A program made the position numbers and the translations under genes. Under the pieces are notes generated by a model that worked only from the letters and a program-made list of their open reading frames with translations, made no database searches and was not told where the DNA came from. A DNA stretch of 64,000 nucleotides from Streptomyces chartreusis NRRL 3882. GTDB taxonomy: Bacteria; Actinomycetota; Actinomycetes; Streptomycetales; Streptomycetaceae. The stretch spans positions 4,108,501-4,172,500 of the forward strand of contig NZ_LT963352.1 in assembly GCF_900236475.1 (NCBI RefSeq), written 5' to 3'. Below, in pieces: positions 7,298-16,245 of this stretch. Position 1 is the first letter of the stretch, and each line of letters starts with the position of its first letter.

Positions 7298-10200
7298 TTA
7301 CGGGATGGTGAGGTAGGCGCGTTCGATCGTCTGGACGAGCGTGTTGCCGTCACGGTCCGTAAGCTCGGCGCGCAGGGAGACCGAGCCCGGCTTCGCCGGG
7401 TGCTTCAGCGAGAGGTGCGTGCCGCCGACGGCTCTGGCGGGCTGCCAGGTGGCGCCGTCGTCGTACGACACCTGGAAGGTGAGCTTCGCGGGTCGCTGCC
7501 CGGCCGCCGCGCCCTCGACGGTGAAGGGAACCTCGAAGCGCTTGCCCGCCTTCGCCGTGCTGGCCAGGGTCAGGTCGGGGCTGAAGCGGACCGCCGACAG
7601 CGGAAGCGCGGCGAAGGCGCCCTCGGGGGTCCTGGCGGAGCGGAAGGTCCACTCCGCGTGGACGCGCGTGCTGACGGCGTACACGGCCGGGTCGCGGGAG
7701 TTGTCCACGGTCAGCTTGTACGCGGTGTCCTCGGCGGGAACCGTGTACTCGGTGACGCCGTCGGTCGGCGGGATGCCGTACTCGTCGGAGATCTCCTTGC
7801 CGTCCGCCTCCAGCCTGGTCGTCACGGAGGTCGTGTCGCTGGTGCCCCAGTGCCCGCCGCCGTCACCGAACAGCGGGACGTACGCCCGGAGGGTGTTGCC
7901 CTCGCGGGCGGCGCCGGGAAAGCCCCTGCCCGGTCCGGGGGCGTCGGGACCGTGGAGGACCGGGCCGAAGACGCCGACACCGAACCGCTCCCGGTAGCCG
8001 CGGCCGGCCTTCCAGGTCTGCGGCATCCTCATGAGGAAGTTCTCGAATACCGACTCCCGGCCCTCGCCCGAGACCTGCCAGGTGCGCACCGACCACTTCA
8101 CGCCGTTGTCGAGGATGTACTCGGTGCTCCGGAACGGGAGATCACCCCGCATGTCGGTGAAACCGCTCACCAGGTCGCCGTCGGGCAGGTGCGGGGTCAC
8201 CTCCGCCTGGACGCGCCGGCCGTCGACCGCCTCGCCCACCTGGAGGTCGACCTTCGCCAACTGCCTGCGCTCGACCCGCGCCGTGAAGCCGTCCAGGCTG
8301 CCCTTCCGGTACCAGGCGGCGTGGTAGTTGACCGGCCTGCCGTCCCCGTCCTTCGCGGTCCAGTTGCCGGAGTACAGGGCGGTCAGCCTCTCCACGGCCT
8401 CCCCGCCGCCGAGCCGCCCGAACCGCGAGCCCTCGAAGGTGGGCATCAGGTACTGGAGGGAGCCGTCGCTGAGCCCCTCGCCCCGCCCGAAGCCGATCGC
8501 GACCGTGGCGTCGGTGTTCTCGGCCGCCGGGTCCGGCACGGTGATGTCCACCGGCTTCGCCTGCCGAGCGTCGACGGTGACCGTCTTGTCACCGTCCAGC
8601 CGGAACTTCGGCTCCAGCAGGACGGCGTGGGTCGGGGACGAGGTCTGCGGGTGGATCACACCGCTGAGGATGTAGTCGCCCTTGGGCAGTCGTATCGTCA
8701 GTTCGCCGTCCTTCTCGTCGGCGTACTCGGCGTAGAAGTCGCTGTAGAGGCCCGCGACGGAGGTGGCGGCGTCGCCGGTCGGATCGCCGTTCTCGTCGAT
8801 GTGCTTGAGCGTCAGGCTGTACGACTCCACCTCGCGCGCCACGCCGACGGCGGACCGCACCTGGACCTTGCCGTCGGCGGAGGTCGCCTGCACCGAGCCG
8901 CCGAAGCTGCCGTCGGCGCTGCCCGCGCGGGTGTCCGCCGTGACCTCGGCGCTCGCCGTGCCGCCCGCCGGAACCGTGATCCGCTGCGGTGAGACGCTGA
9001 ACATGCCTTCGGTGGCGGGCTTTCCGTCAACCGCGTAGGCGTCGACGGACAGGTCCAGGGTGACCGGCTCGGTGCCGAGGTTGCGGTAGGTGAGCTGCTT
9101 GGTGGACGGCTTGTCGTCGCCGTGCGGCCACTGCTGCTCACCGAAGTCGAGCGGGCCCTGCTCTGTGACGACGCTCTGTTGCAGCGCCCGGACCACATCC
9201 GTACGGCCGGTGCCCTGCTGAAAGGAGCTGTACGTCCCCGGCTTGGCGGAACCGGTGAGGACCGCCTTGAGGCGCTCGCCGCTCCAGTCGGGGTGCTGCT
9301 GGGCGAGGACGGCGGCGGCGCCCGCGACATGCGGGGTCGCCATGGACGTACCGTCGAGGGTGGCGTAGCCGGGGACGCCGGAGGGGTACTCGCTCTCGAC
9401 GAGACTGCCGGCCGCTGCCGCGGCGGTGATCTCGACACCGGGCGCGGTCAGGTCGGGCTTGACCCCGCTGTCCCCGACGCGCGGACCGCGGCTGGAGAAG
9501 CCGGCGAGGGAGTCGGACTTGTCGACCGCGCCGACGGTGAGCGCGGAATCCGCGCTGCCGGGCGAGCCGACCGTGCCCTCACCGAACTCGCCCTCGTTGC
9601 CCGCCGCGACGACGAAGAGCGTGTCGGACTCGGCGGAGAGCCGGTCGACCGCCTCCTCCATCGGGTCGGTGCCGGGCAGGTCGGTGCCGCCGAGGCTGAG
9701 GTTGACGACGTCCGCGCCCTGGGCCACCGCCCACTCCATGCCGGCGATGATCCCGGAGTCCGAGCCGGAGCCGGTGTCGTCCAGGACCTTGCCGTTGAGG
9801 ATCTTCGCGCCCGGCGCCACGCCCTTGAACCTGCCGTCCGACTTGGCGCCGGTGCCGACCACGGTGGACGCCACGTGCGTGCCGTGGCCGAACTTGTCGC
9901 CGGTGCCGTCGGAGCCCGAGAAGTCCTTCTCCTCGACCACCTGCTGCGCCAGGTCGGGGTGGGAGGAGTCGACTCCGGTGTCCAGGACGGCGACCTTCAC
10001 CCCGGTGCCGTCGTACCCGGCGGCCCACGCGGTCGGCGCGCCGATCTGCGGGACGCTCTTGTCGAGGGAGGCCTTGCGCCGTCCGTCCAGCCAGACCTTC
10101 TCGACGGCGCCGGACTCCTCAGTGGTGACGGTGTCCCAGAAGTCGGCCGCCCGCTTCTTGACGGACCGCATCGACTTGCCGTTGACCACGGGCAGCGCAC

Positions 10201-10651
10201 GGCCCATCCGGGCCCCGGCCTCGGTGAACGGGCTCATCGAGGGCGCCTTCTTGCCCTTGAACGTGACGATCAGCGGGACGTCGGACCTGCCCGCGTCGTC
10301 GTAGCCGTCCTTGATCAGCTGCGTCACGTCGAACAACCGCGCGTCCAACTTGCCCTGGGCCAGCAGTAGTTCGGCGTCACCGGGGACGACCCGGGTGTGT
10401 CCCGCGACCTCTCGGATCGAGAAGGGCACGGCCCCCCGGCCCGGGGCCCGCTCCACCCCGGAGACCCGGCCGTCGCCGCCGACCAGGACACGGTCGCCGG
10501 TGACCAGCGTGACCGTCTTCACCGCGGCCGCCGTACGGCCGCCTCCGGTGTCGACGGCCCCGGCGCCGGCCGGGAGACCGGCCATCACCATGGCCGCGGT
10601 AGCCACTCCCGCGGCCATGGCCGCAGGTCTGTGGCGTGCGCGTAACCTCAT
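7298..10651 (-). CDS. Large secreted S8 (subtilisin-like) serine protease
   Basis: This protein has 1117 residues. A basic N-terminus and a hydrophobic Ala/Val stretch (about 8-32) form a signal peptide. An inhibitor-like propeptide reaches to about 200. The catalytic domain holds Asp224 (AVLDTGVDSSHPDL), His256 (GHGTHVAS), Asn352 in AAGNEGE and Ser436 (DGTSMATPHVAG). The last roughly 640 residues are beta-rich accessory modules of the kind found in large Streptomyces subtilases. The start ATG at 10651 has AGGAG 8 bases upstream; the open frame continues upstream but overlaps the DUF3152 gene. Codon 3 is TTA (10643-10645), which predicts dependence on the bldA tRNA. The DUF3152 gene ends 35 bp upstream on the same strand, so the two may be cotranscribed. 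Confidence 0.95.
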   Translation of the reverse strand: MRLRARHRPAAMAAGVATAAMVMAGLPAGAGAVDTGGGRTAAAVKTVTLVTGDRVLVGGDGRVSGVERAPGRGAVPFSIREVAGHTRVVPGDAELLLAQGKLDARLFDVTQLIKDGYDDAGRSDVPLIVTFKGKKAPSMSPFTEAGARMGRALPVVNGKSMRSVKKRAADFWDTVTTEESGAVEKVWLDGRRKASLDKSVPQIGAPTAWAAGYDGTGVKVAVLDTGVDSSHPDLAQQVVEEKDFSGSDGTGDKFGHGTHVASTVVGTGAKSDGRFKGVAPGAKILNGKVLDDTGSGSDSGIIAGMEWAVAQGADVVNLSLGGTDLPGTDPMEEAVDRLSAESDTLFVVAAGNEGEFGEGTVGSPGSADSALTVGAVDKSDSLAGFSSRGPRVGDSGVKPDLTAPGVEITAAAAAGSLVESEYPSGVPGYATLDGTSMATPHVAGAAAVLAQQHPDWSGERLKAVLTGSAKPGTYSSFQQGTGRTDVVRALQQSVVTEQGPLDFGEQQWPHGDDKPSTKQLTYRNLGTEPVTLDLSVDAYAVDGKPATEGMFSVSPQRITVPAGGTASAEVTADTRAGSADGSFGGSVQATSADGKVQVRSAVGVAREVESYSLTLKHIDENGDPTGDAATSVAGLYSDFYAEYADEKDGELTIRLPKGDYILSGVIHPQTSSPTHAVLLEPKFRLDGDKTVTVDARQAKPVDITVPDPAAENTDATVAIGFGRGEGLSDGSLQYLMPTFEGSRFGRLGGGEAVERLTALYSGNWTAKDGDGRPVNYHAAWYRKGSLDGFTARVERRQLAKVDLQVGEAVDGRRVQAEVTPHLPDGDLVSGFTDMRGDLPFRSTEYILDNGVKWSVRTWQVSGEGRESVFENFLMRMPQTWKAGRGYRERFGVGVFGPVLHGPDAPGPGRGFPGAAREGNTLRAYVPLFGDGGGHWGTSDTTSVTTRLEADGKEISDEYGIPPTDGVTEYTVPAEDTAYKLTVDNSRDPAVYAVSTRVHAEWTFRSARTPEGAFAALPLSAVRFSPDLTLASTAKAGKRFEVPFTVEGAAAGQRPAKLTFQVSYDDGATWQPARAVGGTHLSLKHPAKPGSVSLRAELTDRDGNTLVQTIERAYLTIP

Positions 10652-10686
10652 CTGAGAGCTCCTGTTCGTCGGGTCGGTGGAAGTTG

Positions 10687-11610
10687 TCACGGGACGGCGG
10701 GGCCCGTGATCTGGCGGCCGTCGCTGTCGTACGGCCAGACATTGGGGACGCAGCCGGACATGCCCTTGATCTGCTGCATCATCGCGGGGGCCGGTTTGCC
10801 CGGCCCGGGGCAGGTGACATGGCCGTGGCCGAGGAAGTGGCCCACCTCGTGGTTGATGATCAGGGCGCGGTAGGCGGTGACGTCCTTGGCGTAGACGGGA
10901 GTCGCCAGCACCCAGCGCCTGAGGTTCACCATCACGTTGCGGTCCACGCTGCAGTTGACCTTGCCGCCTGTGTCGAGGCCGCCCTCGGCGCAGAACTTGT
11001 CGACGGTCGTCGGGGTGGCGAGGCGGACCACGAAGTCGGCGGGGCCGGTGGACACCCGCTGGAACGCCGAGTGTCCGTCGGCCGTCCAGCCGCGCGGGTC
11101 GGCCAGGATGTGTTCCACCTCTTCGGCGGTGTCGGCGGCGGACAGCATGATGCCGTCCTCCACCTCGACGCGGTAGCGAAGTGCCGTTCCCTCGCCGGCC
11201 TTCGCGCTGTCGCCGGGCGCGGTGACGAAGGTTCCCGGACCGCTGTGAGGAAGAGGCGCACTGGAAGGGTGCGGCTCCGATTCCGGTGGCTCGGTGGTCC
11301 GGCGTGCCGCCGGGCTTCCGGCGGGGGCGTCCCGTTCGGTCGCCGGACTTCCGGCGGGGGCGTCCGGCCCAGTCGCCGGCGGGGGCCCGTCGGCGCCGCT
11401 TCGTCCGGCCACCGCCGATGTCCCGGAACCTGCCTCCGGCCGCGCCGCCGCCGGCGCATGCCCCGCGTCGGACGACAGCCACACGGCCACCGAGCCGCCC
11501 ACGGCCCCGAAGACGGCCAACGCGGCCAGTCCCCCCGCCCGTTGCCTCTTCGCACTCCGCGCGGAGTGCTTAGGACGACGGCGGGAGAGCTCTCGTTTGT
11601 GCGCTGTCAC
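10687..11610 (-). CDS. DUF3152 protein with metzincin-type zinc site
   Basis: In this 307-residue protein, residues 1-25 are strongly basic, 27-45 form a membrane anchor or signal, and about 50-125 are a low-complexity Ala/Pro/Ser/Thr linker. The C-terminal domain (about 128-307) is DUF3152. It contains the motif HEVGHFLGHGH at 254-264, matching HExxHxxGxxH (His254, Glu255, His258, His264), followed by MMQQ about 15 residues later, reminiscent of a Met-turn. Three or more cysteines are near the site. The motif argues for an extracellular zinc metallopeptidase, although the family is formally of unknown function. It is followed within 35 bp by the S8 protease, which suggests a two-protease secreted module. 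Confidence 0.88.
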   Translation of the reverse strand: MTAHKRELSRRRPKHSARSAKRQRAGGLAALAVFGAVGGSVAVWLSSDAGHAPAAARPEAGSGTSAVAGRSGADGPPPATGPDAPAGSPATERDAPAGSPAARRTTEPPESEPHPSSAPLPHSGPGTFVTAPGDSAKAGEGTALRYRVEVEDGIMLSAADTAEEVEHILADPRGWTADGHSAFQRVSTGPADFVVRLATPTTVDKFCAEGGLDTGGKVNCSVDRNVMVNLRRWVLATPVYAKDVTAYRALIINHEVGHFLGHGHVTCPGPGKPAPAMMQQIKGMSGCVPNVWPYDSDGRQITGPAVP

Positions 11611-11621
11611 GGTCGTTCACG

Positions 11622-11672
11622 ATGTGATCACCATGTGACCGGAGCAGGCTTGAAAGGTAACGAAACGATAAC
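11622..11672. promoter_or_regulatory. Phased direct repeats upstream of the AfsQ-like operon
   Basis: Two repeat sets lie between the divergent DUF3152 and response-regulator genes. ATGTGATCACC is followed directly by ATGTGACC (11622-11640), an 11-bp period. GTAAC-N6-ATAAC lies at 11657-11672, also an 11-bp period. OmpR-family dimers bind direct repeats with this spacing, and AfsQ1 in particular recognises GTnAC-N6-GTnAC. The second pair matches that consensus in nine of its ten positions if n is ignored. Confidence 0.5.
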
Positions 11673-11708
11673 CCCCCTCCTGGTCATGCTCATGTAGATA
11701 CTGACCCC

Positions 11709-12401
11709 ATGCCACGTGTACTGCTGATCGAAGACGACCGCGCCGTCCGCGAGGGCGTCGCCCTGGCCCTCAGACGCCAGAACCACGACGTCGCCGCCTC
11801 CGCGACCGGGGAGGAGGGGATGGACCGGCTGCGGTCCTTCCGACCGGACATCGTGGTCCTCGATCTGATGCTGCCCGGCATGACCGGGCTGGACGTGTGC
11901 CGGAGCATACGGGCCGTCGACCAGACACTGCCGATCATCATGGCGACCGCACGGGGGGACGAAGTGGACATCGTTGTCGGTCTGGAGACGGGAGCCGACG
12001 ACTACGTGGTCAAGCCTGTACAGGCCCGCGCGCTCGACGCGCGCATCCGCGCCGTCCTGCGCCGCGCGGGCGCAGCCCCCACCGGGGAAGGGCTTCCGAA
12101 GATCGACACCTACGGCGAACTGGCCGTCGACCGGGCCGGGTTCACCGTCACGATGAACGGCGCGCCCATCGCCCTCGCCCCCTCCGAGATGCGGCTCCTG
12201 CTCACCCTCTCCGCCTCGCCGGGCCAGGTCTTCAGCCGCCAGCAACTACTGGAGGCCGTCTGGGAGCACGACTACCACGGCGACGCCCGCCTGGTGGACG
12301 CCTGCGTCAAACGACTGCGAACCAAGATGTCCGAGCCGCCCCGCGCACCCCGCTACATCCACACTGTGCGCGGTTTCGGCTACCGCTTCGCGGCCCCGTG
12401 A
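11709..12401 (+). CDS. OmpR-family response regulator, AfsQ1-like
   Basis: This 230-residue protein has a receiver domain at 1-120 with acidic pocket E8-D9-D10, phosphorylation site Asp52 (VVLDLMLPG) and Lys in VVKPVQ. A winged-helix effector domain at about 130-230 ends HTVRGFGYRF. The segment GLETGADDYVVKPVQARALDARIRAVLRR and the linker style are much closer to AfsQ1 than to CseB or PhoP types. It is the first gene of a three-gene unit: its stop overlaps the kinase GTG start as GTGA. Phased direct repeats upstream suggest autoregulation. It is probably an AfsQ1 paralogue, but the sequence alone does not decide orthology. Confidence 0.93.
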   Translation: MPRVLLIEDDRAVREGVALALRRQNHDVAASATGEEGMDRLRSFRPDIVVLDLMLPGMTGLDVCRSIRAVDQTLPIIMATARGDEVDIVVGLETGADDYVVKPVQARALDARIRAVLRRAGAAPTGEGLPKIDTYGELAVDRAGFTVTMNGAPIALAPSEMRLLLTLSASPGQVFSRQQLLEAVWEHDYHGDARLVDACVKRLRTKMSEPPRAPRYIHTVRGFGYRFAAP

Positions 12402-13888
12402 GGGGCGGTCCGCGGTTCCGTCTCAGGGGCGGTCTGCGGGCCCGGCTGGTGGTGGCCTTCGGACTCGTCGCCGCCGTTGCCGCCGCCACAACCGGCGCGC
12501 TCACCTTCCGCGAGGCGCGTACCGGGGTGCTCCAGCAGAGCCAGGACGCCGTCATACGACAGCTGCGAACCCAGCTCAACGAGCGTGCCCCCGAGATCGG
12601 TTATCCTCCGGACCAGTCGGTGCTGCAGGACCTCGCGACCGAGGTGGCGGCCACCGAGGCGGCGGGAAGCCGGCGCGTGCTGGTCACGTACGGCGAGCTC
12701 AGCGCGACCTCCGTGCCCGGTGACTCCTTCCCGGAACTGACGCCCGCGCTGCGCGAGGCCGTCGCGTCCAGCCGGGCCACCGTCTTCCAACGGGTACGGG
12801 ACGGCGAGCGCACCTCGCTCGCCGTCGGCATGTCGGTCACCTTCGGCGGCCCCGACCGGTCACGGCTGGCCTCCGGGGTCCGGGTGTTCCTGGTCGTTCC
12901 GCAGACCGCGGAACAGGCCTACGTCGACGCCCTGGTCACCGCCGTCGAACGGGCCATGATCGCGGCCCTGTTGCTCGCCGTCGTGCTCGCCCTGTTCGCC
13001 GCGCGGGGCGTGTTGCTGCCGGTGCGGGCCCTCCGGCACGCCACGCGCCGTATCGCCGAAGGGCGTCTGGACACCCGGCTCGCGGTCAACGGTTCCGACG
13101 AACTCGCCGATCTCTCCCACACGTTCAACGAGACGGCGGCCGCCCTGGAGGCGTCGGTGGCCGAGCTGCGCGACATGGAGGCCCGGGCCCGCCGCTTCGC
13201 CGCGGACGTCTCGCACGAACTGCGCACCCCGCTGGCCGCCATGTCCGCCGTCACCGACGTTCTCGACGAGGACGCCGCCCGGCTGGACCCGGACACCGCC
13301 ACCGCGGTCCGGCTGATCAGCGAGGAGACCGTCAAACTGGCCCGCCTCGTCGACGACTTGATGGAGATATCCCGGTTCGACGCGGGCGCGGCGGTGCTGC
13401 ACCTCGACGAGATCGACCTGGCCGAGTCGATCCGGCGCACGCTCGCCTCCCGCGGCTGGTCGGGGGCGGTCCAGACGCACCTGCCACCGCCCGACCAGGT
13501 GCGCGGACGCGTCGACCCGCGCCGCCTCGACGTGGTCGTCGCCAACCTAATCGGCAACGCCCTGAAGCACGGGGAACGTCCTGTGTCCGTGCGCCTGAGC
13601 CGGGCCCCCGCCGAGGTGACGGTGATCGAGGCGGCTGTCATCGAGGTGCGGGACAGCGGGCCCGGCATCCCGGACGACGTCCTGCCGTACGTCTTCGAAC
13701 GGTTCTACAAGTCGGACACCGCCCGGACCCGCTCCGAGGGCAGCGGCCTCGGCCTGTCGATCACCGTCGAGAACGTCCGGATCCATGGCGGCAGCGTCCG
13801 CGCGGCCAACCATCCGGCGGGCGGCGCCGTCTTCACCGTGGAACTCCCGCTGCGGCGGGACGAGTCGTCCGAGGAGGGCAGGTCATGA
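12398..13888 (+). CDS. Sensor histidine kinase, AfsQ2-like
   Basis: This 496-residue kinase starts at GTG 12398, overlapping the regulator stop. TM1 is at about 14-34, an extracytoplasmic sensor loop at about 35-180, TM2 at about 185-210, and a HAMP linker follows (RRIAEGRLDTRLAVNGSDEL). The HisKA box is FAADVSHELRTPLAAM with His273. An HATPase_c domain shows N-box NLIGNALKHG, DSGPGIP and GSGLGLSI. It autophosphorylates and passes phosphate to the upstream-encoded regulator. Its stop overlaps the lipoprotein start as ATGA, so all three genes are translationally coupled. Confidence 0.93.
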   Translation: MRGGPRFRLRGGLRARLVVAFGLVAAVAAATTGALTFREARTGVLQQSQDAVIRQLRTQLNERAPEIGYPPDQSVLQDLATEVAATEAAGSRRVLVTYGELSATSVPGDSFPELTPALREAVASSRATVFQRVRDGERTSLAVGMSVTFGGPDRSRLASGVRVFLVVPQTAEQAYVDALVTAVERAMIAALLLAVVLALFAARGVLLPVRALRHATRRIAEGRLDTRLAVNGSDELADLSHTFNETAAALEASVAELRDMEARARRFAADVSHELRTPLAAMSAVTDVLDEDAARLDPDTATAVRLISEETVKLARLVDDLMEISRFDAGAAVLHLDEIDLAESIRRTLASRGWSGAVQTHLPPPDQVRGRVDPRRLDVVVANLIGNALKHGERPVSVRLSRAPAEVTVIEAAVIEVRDSGPGIPDDVLPYVFERFYKSDTARTRSEGSGLGLSITVENVRIHGGSVRAANHPAGGAVFTVELPLRRDESSEEGRS

Positions 13889-14427
13889 AGGCCGTCCGCG
13901 CTCTCGCACTGCTGACCTCCCTCTTCGCGCTCTCCTCCTGCGGGATCCCCACGACCGGAGTGGTGGAGGCCGGTGGCCCCGCGAGCGGGATCCCCCCGAT
14001 CACACGGGTCTACTTCGTCCACGGCGACACCGTCGTCGCGGTCCCGCGCTCGATCGCCTACCCCTCGGACCCGGGGGCGGCCTTGCGGTTGCTGATGCTC
14101 GGACCGACGTCCGCCGAAGCCCGCAAAGGCCTCACCACCGAGGTACCCGGGCTGCCGACCTCCGCACCGCTCCCGCCGCCCACCGCCGGCGAGTGGAGGG
14201 ACCTCTCGTCGGACGCCCCGGCCGTGACCGTCAACGGCGATACCCTCTCAGTCGAACTTCCCTCCGGAATAGGCGCGTTGAGACGCTTGGCTACCCGGCA
14301 GCTGATCTGCACGGCCGCCGCCGCGCACCACCTCGGCAAGCCCTCGGCCGGCCCGGTGACGGTCCGGGTCGCGAGCGACAGCGGGTGGCACGCCATGGGA
14401 TCCGACGAGGACTGCCCCGTACCGTGA
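13885..14427 (+). CDS. GerMN-type lipoprotein, third gene of the two-component operon
   Basis: In this 180-residue protein, the signal peptide MKAVRALALLTSLFALSSCG has a lipobox (LSSC) with lipidated Cys19. The mature protein begins GIPTTGVVEAGGPASG and continues with a GerMN-like domain (VYFVHGDTVVAVPR, then LLMLGPTSAEARKGLTTEVPG). It sits outside the membrane. In the AfsQ and Cse systems a lipoprotein encoded with the kinase tunes signalling, so the same job is inferred here. It overlaps the kinase stop by 4 bp, and the hairpin at 14435-14464 closes the operon. Confidence 0.85.
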   Translation: MKAVRALALLTSLFALSSCGIPTTGVVEAGGPASGIPPITRVYFVHGDTVVAVPRSIAYPSDPGAALRLLMLGPTSAEARKGLTTEVPGLPTSAPLPPPTAGEWRDLSSDAPAVTVNGDTLSVELPSGIGALRRLATRQLICTAAAAHHLGKPSAGPVTVRVASDSGWHAMGSDEDCPVP

Positions 14428-14434
14428 GTGCCCG

Positions 14435-14464
14435 CCCTGCCGGTCGAGTACCCGACAGGCAGGG
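14435..14464. terminator. Terminator between lipoprotein and FG-GAP genes
   Basis: CCCTGCC-G-GTCG / CGAC-A-GGCAGGG forms an 11-bp stem with one internal mismatch and a 6-base loop. It lies between converging genes ending at 14427 and 14508. Confidence 0.75.
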
Positions 14465-14507
14465 GTCGCTGTGTTCGCTCCTCAACGGTCGCCGCAGATT
14501 CAGCGGC

Positions 14508-15962
14508 TCAGCGTGTGAACGGCCCGCCCAGACGCGTGTACGACAGTTTCAGCGACGTCACGGAGTACGCCTTCGAGCCCGTCGTCGTGATGCCCGAGCC
14601 GGAGCCCTTCAGAAGGTGGACGAGGCCCCAGCGGTCCTCGTAGCCCAGCTGTTCGTTGGTGTCGATCACGAGGTCGGCCCGGCCGTCGCGGGTGTAGTCG
14701 GTGAGCTTGAGGTAGGCGCCGAACTGGTCCTCGGTCTCGGTCGTACCGGTGATGCCGGAGGTGTCCTGGGTGTAGGACTTGGCACCGGTCCCGGACAGGC
14801 CGCCCGCGCGGCCGAGGAGGACGCTGACCGTACCGGCGTTGCGCTTGGTGCCGAGGTCCTCGCCCCGGGCGCCGACGGCGAGGTCCGCGTAGCCGTCGCC
14901 GTTGACGTCGCCGGCCGCAATGGCTGAGCCGAAGAAGTCCTCGTTCTCGGACGTGCCGGGCACGCCCGTGGTGTTCTGGGTGAACTTCACGGGCTTGCGG
15001 GCGATGTCGGGGCCACCCGAGCCGCCGTACTGGACGGTCACGTAGCCGCGTTCGCCGTCGCCCGTCTCGTAGCCGCGGCCGATGGCCAGGTCACCGTAGC
15101 GGTCCTTGTCGAAGTCGCCGATGGCCAGAATGTCGCCGCTCTGGTGGCCCCCGTCGTCGGGCACCCGCAGCTCGCCCGCCCGCTGGGTGAACGTGCTGCC
15201 GCCGCGGTGGAAGTAGGCCCGCAGGTCCAGGTCGCTGGTGCCGTCCTGGAGGTCGTTGCCGAGGATGTACAGGTCAGTGGCGGCGTCGGCGGTGACCCGG
15301 CCGGCGACGAGGTTGGGGGCCCACAGGTAGCCGTAGGAGCCGCCGAGGGAGTCCCAGCCGCTCTTGCCGCCGGCACGGGTGAAGGGACCCTTGAGAACGA
15401 CCACGCCGGAGCGGCTGTGGCTGGTGACGGCCAGGTCCTGGTCGCCGTCACCGTCGAAGTCGCCAGACACCACCTCCTCGCCGAAGTGGTCGCCCTGGCC
15501 CTCGTACTCCTGCGGGACCGGGGAGTTGAAGACGGTGCCCGAGCCAAGGCCCTTGGCGCTGCCCCAGACGACGGTCAGCCCGCCACGGGACTGGATGGTG
15601 CCGACGTCCTCGCCGGGCGAGGAGACGACCAGATCGGCGAAGCCGTCGCGGTCGAGGTCGGCCGTGGTGGAGGCGGACCCCCACCCGTCCTCCGCTTCCA
15701 CCGCACCCGGGATGCCCGCCGAGTCCTGGTGGATGATCTGGACGCGGGTGCCGGGACCGGACGGCGTGCCGTAGACGACGGTGACCCGGCCGTCCTTGGC
15801 GTGCGAGCCGCCCAGCATGACGAAGTCGCGGTAGCCGTCGCCGTTGAAGTCGTCGGACAGCTTGGCGGGGGCCGCCGACGCCGCGGGGGCCGTCATGAAC
15901 GGTGTGCAGACCGCTGCCACGAGGGCCACGGCAGCAGCGGGGAGGGCGGTACGTCTGGCCAT
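14508..15962 (-). CDS. Secreted FG-GAP/VCBS repeat protein (integrin alpha-like propeller)
   Basis: This 484-residue protein has a signal peptide (MARRTALPAAAVALVAAV, cleavage near ASAAP at about 30). The mature part is built of about seven FG-GAP/VCBS blades, each with a calcium-loop motif: DFNGDGYRDF, DLDRDGFADL, DFDGDGDQDL, DFDKDRYGDL, DVNGDGYADL and others. Such proteins form extracellular beta-propellers and bind calcium. In Streptomyces they are abundant and their ligands are mostly unknown. It is monocistronic, with about 280 bp of spacer upstream. No catalytic domain is attached. Confidence 0.92.
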   Translation of the reverse strand: MARRTALPAAAVALVAAVCTPFMTAPAASAAPAKLSDDFNGDGYRDFVMLGGSHAKDGRVTVVYGTPSGPGTRVQIIHQDSAGIPGAVEAEDGWGSASTTADLDRDGFADLVVSSPGEDVGTIQSRGGLTVVWGSAKGLGSGTVFNSPVPQEYEGQGDHFGEEVVSGDFDGDGDQDLAVTSHSRSGVVVLKGPFTRAGGKSGWDSLGGSYGYLWAPNLVAGRVTADAATDLYILGNDLQDGTSDLDLRAYFHRGGSTFTQRAGELRVPDDGGHQSGDILAIGDFDKDRYGDLAIGRGYETGDGERGYVTVQYGGSGGPDIARKPVKFTQNTTGVPGTSENEDFFGSAIAAGDVNGDGYADLAVGARGEDLGTKRNAGTVSVLLGRAGGLSGTGAKSYTQDTSGITGTTETEDQFGAYLKLTDYTRDGRADLVIDTNEQLGYEDRWGLVHLLKGSGSGITTTGSKAYSVTSLKLSYTRLGGPFTR

Positions 15963-16245
15963 GGGTCTCCGTTGTCGAGAGCGTGCTGTGAGCGACCTGT
16001 TGATCTGATCGACTGCGCTCTACGACGTAGGCGGCGGCCGAATGGTTGTACGAACGCTCAGGGACAGCCCGCTCCGTCCTCGTCCCCCTGTTGTGGAGGG
16101 GAAGCGAGTGCCACTCCTTGGCGTCACGTGGGAAGCAGTAAATGTTGCGGTCGGTGACCCACGGGGGTGAGCTGAGCTTGATGCACCGGATCCCAGCGAG
16201 CGCGGACGGAACCGCGCAGGTCACGGTGCGCGAGGAGAGCGTGCG

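Noticed and set aside
7298..11482. 1394-codon reading frame for the subtilase
   Set aside because: The upstream 277 codons lie over the DUF3152 gene in another frame; ATG 10651 has a good ribosome-binding site.
11709..14427. The cse (CseA-CseB-CseC) envelope-stress system
   Set aside because: No sigE gene is adjacent and the regulator resembles AfsQ1 more than CseB in its receiver C-terminal region.
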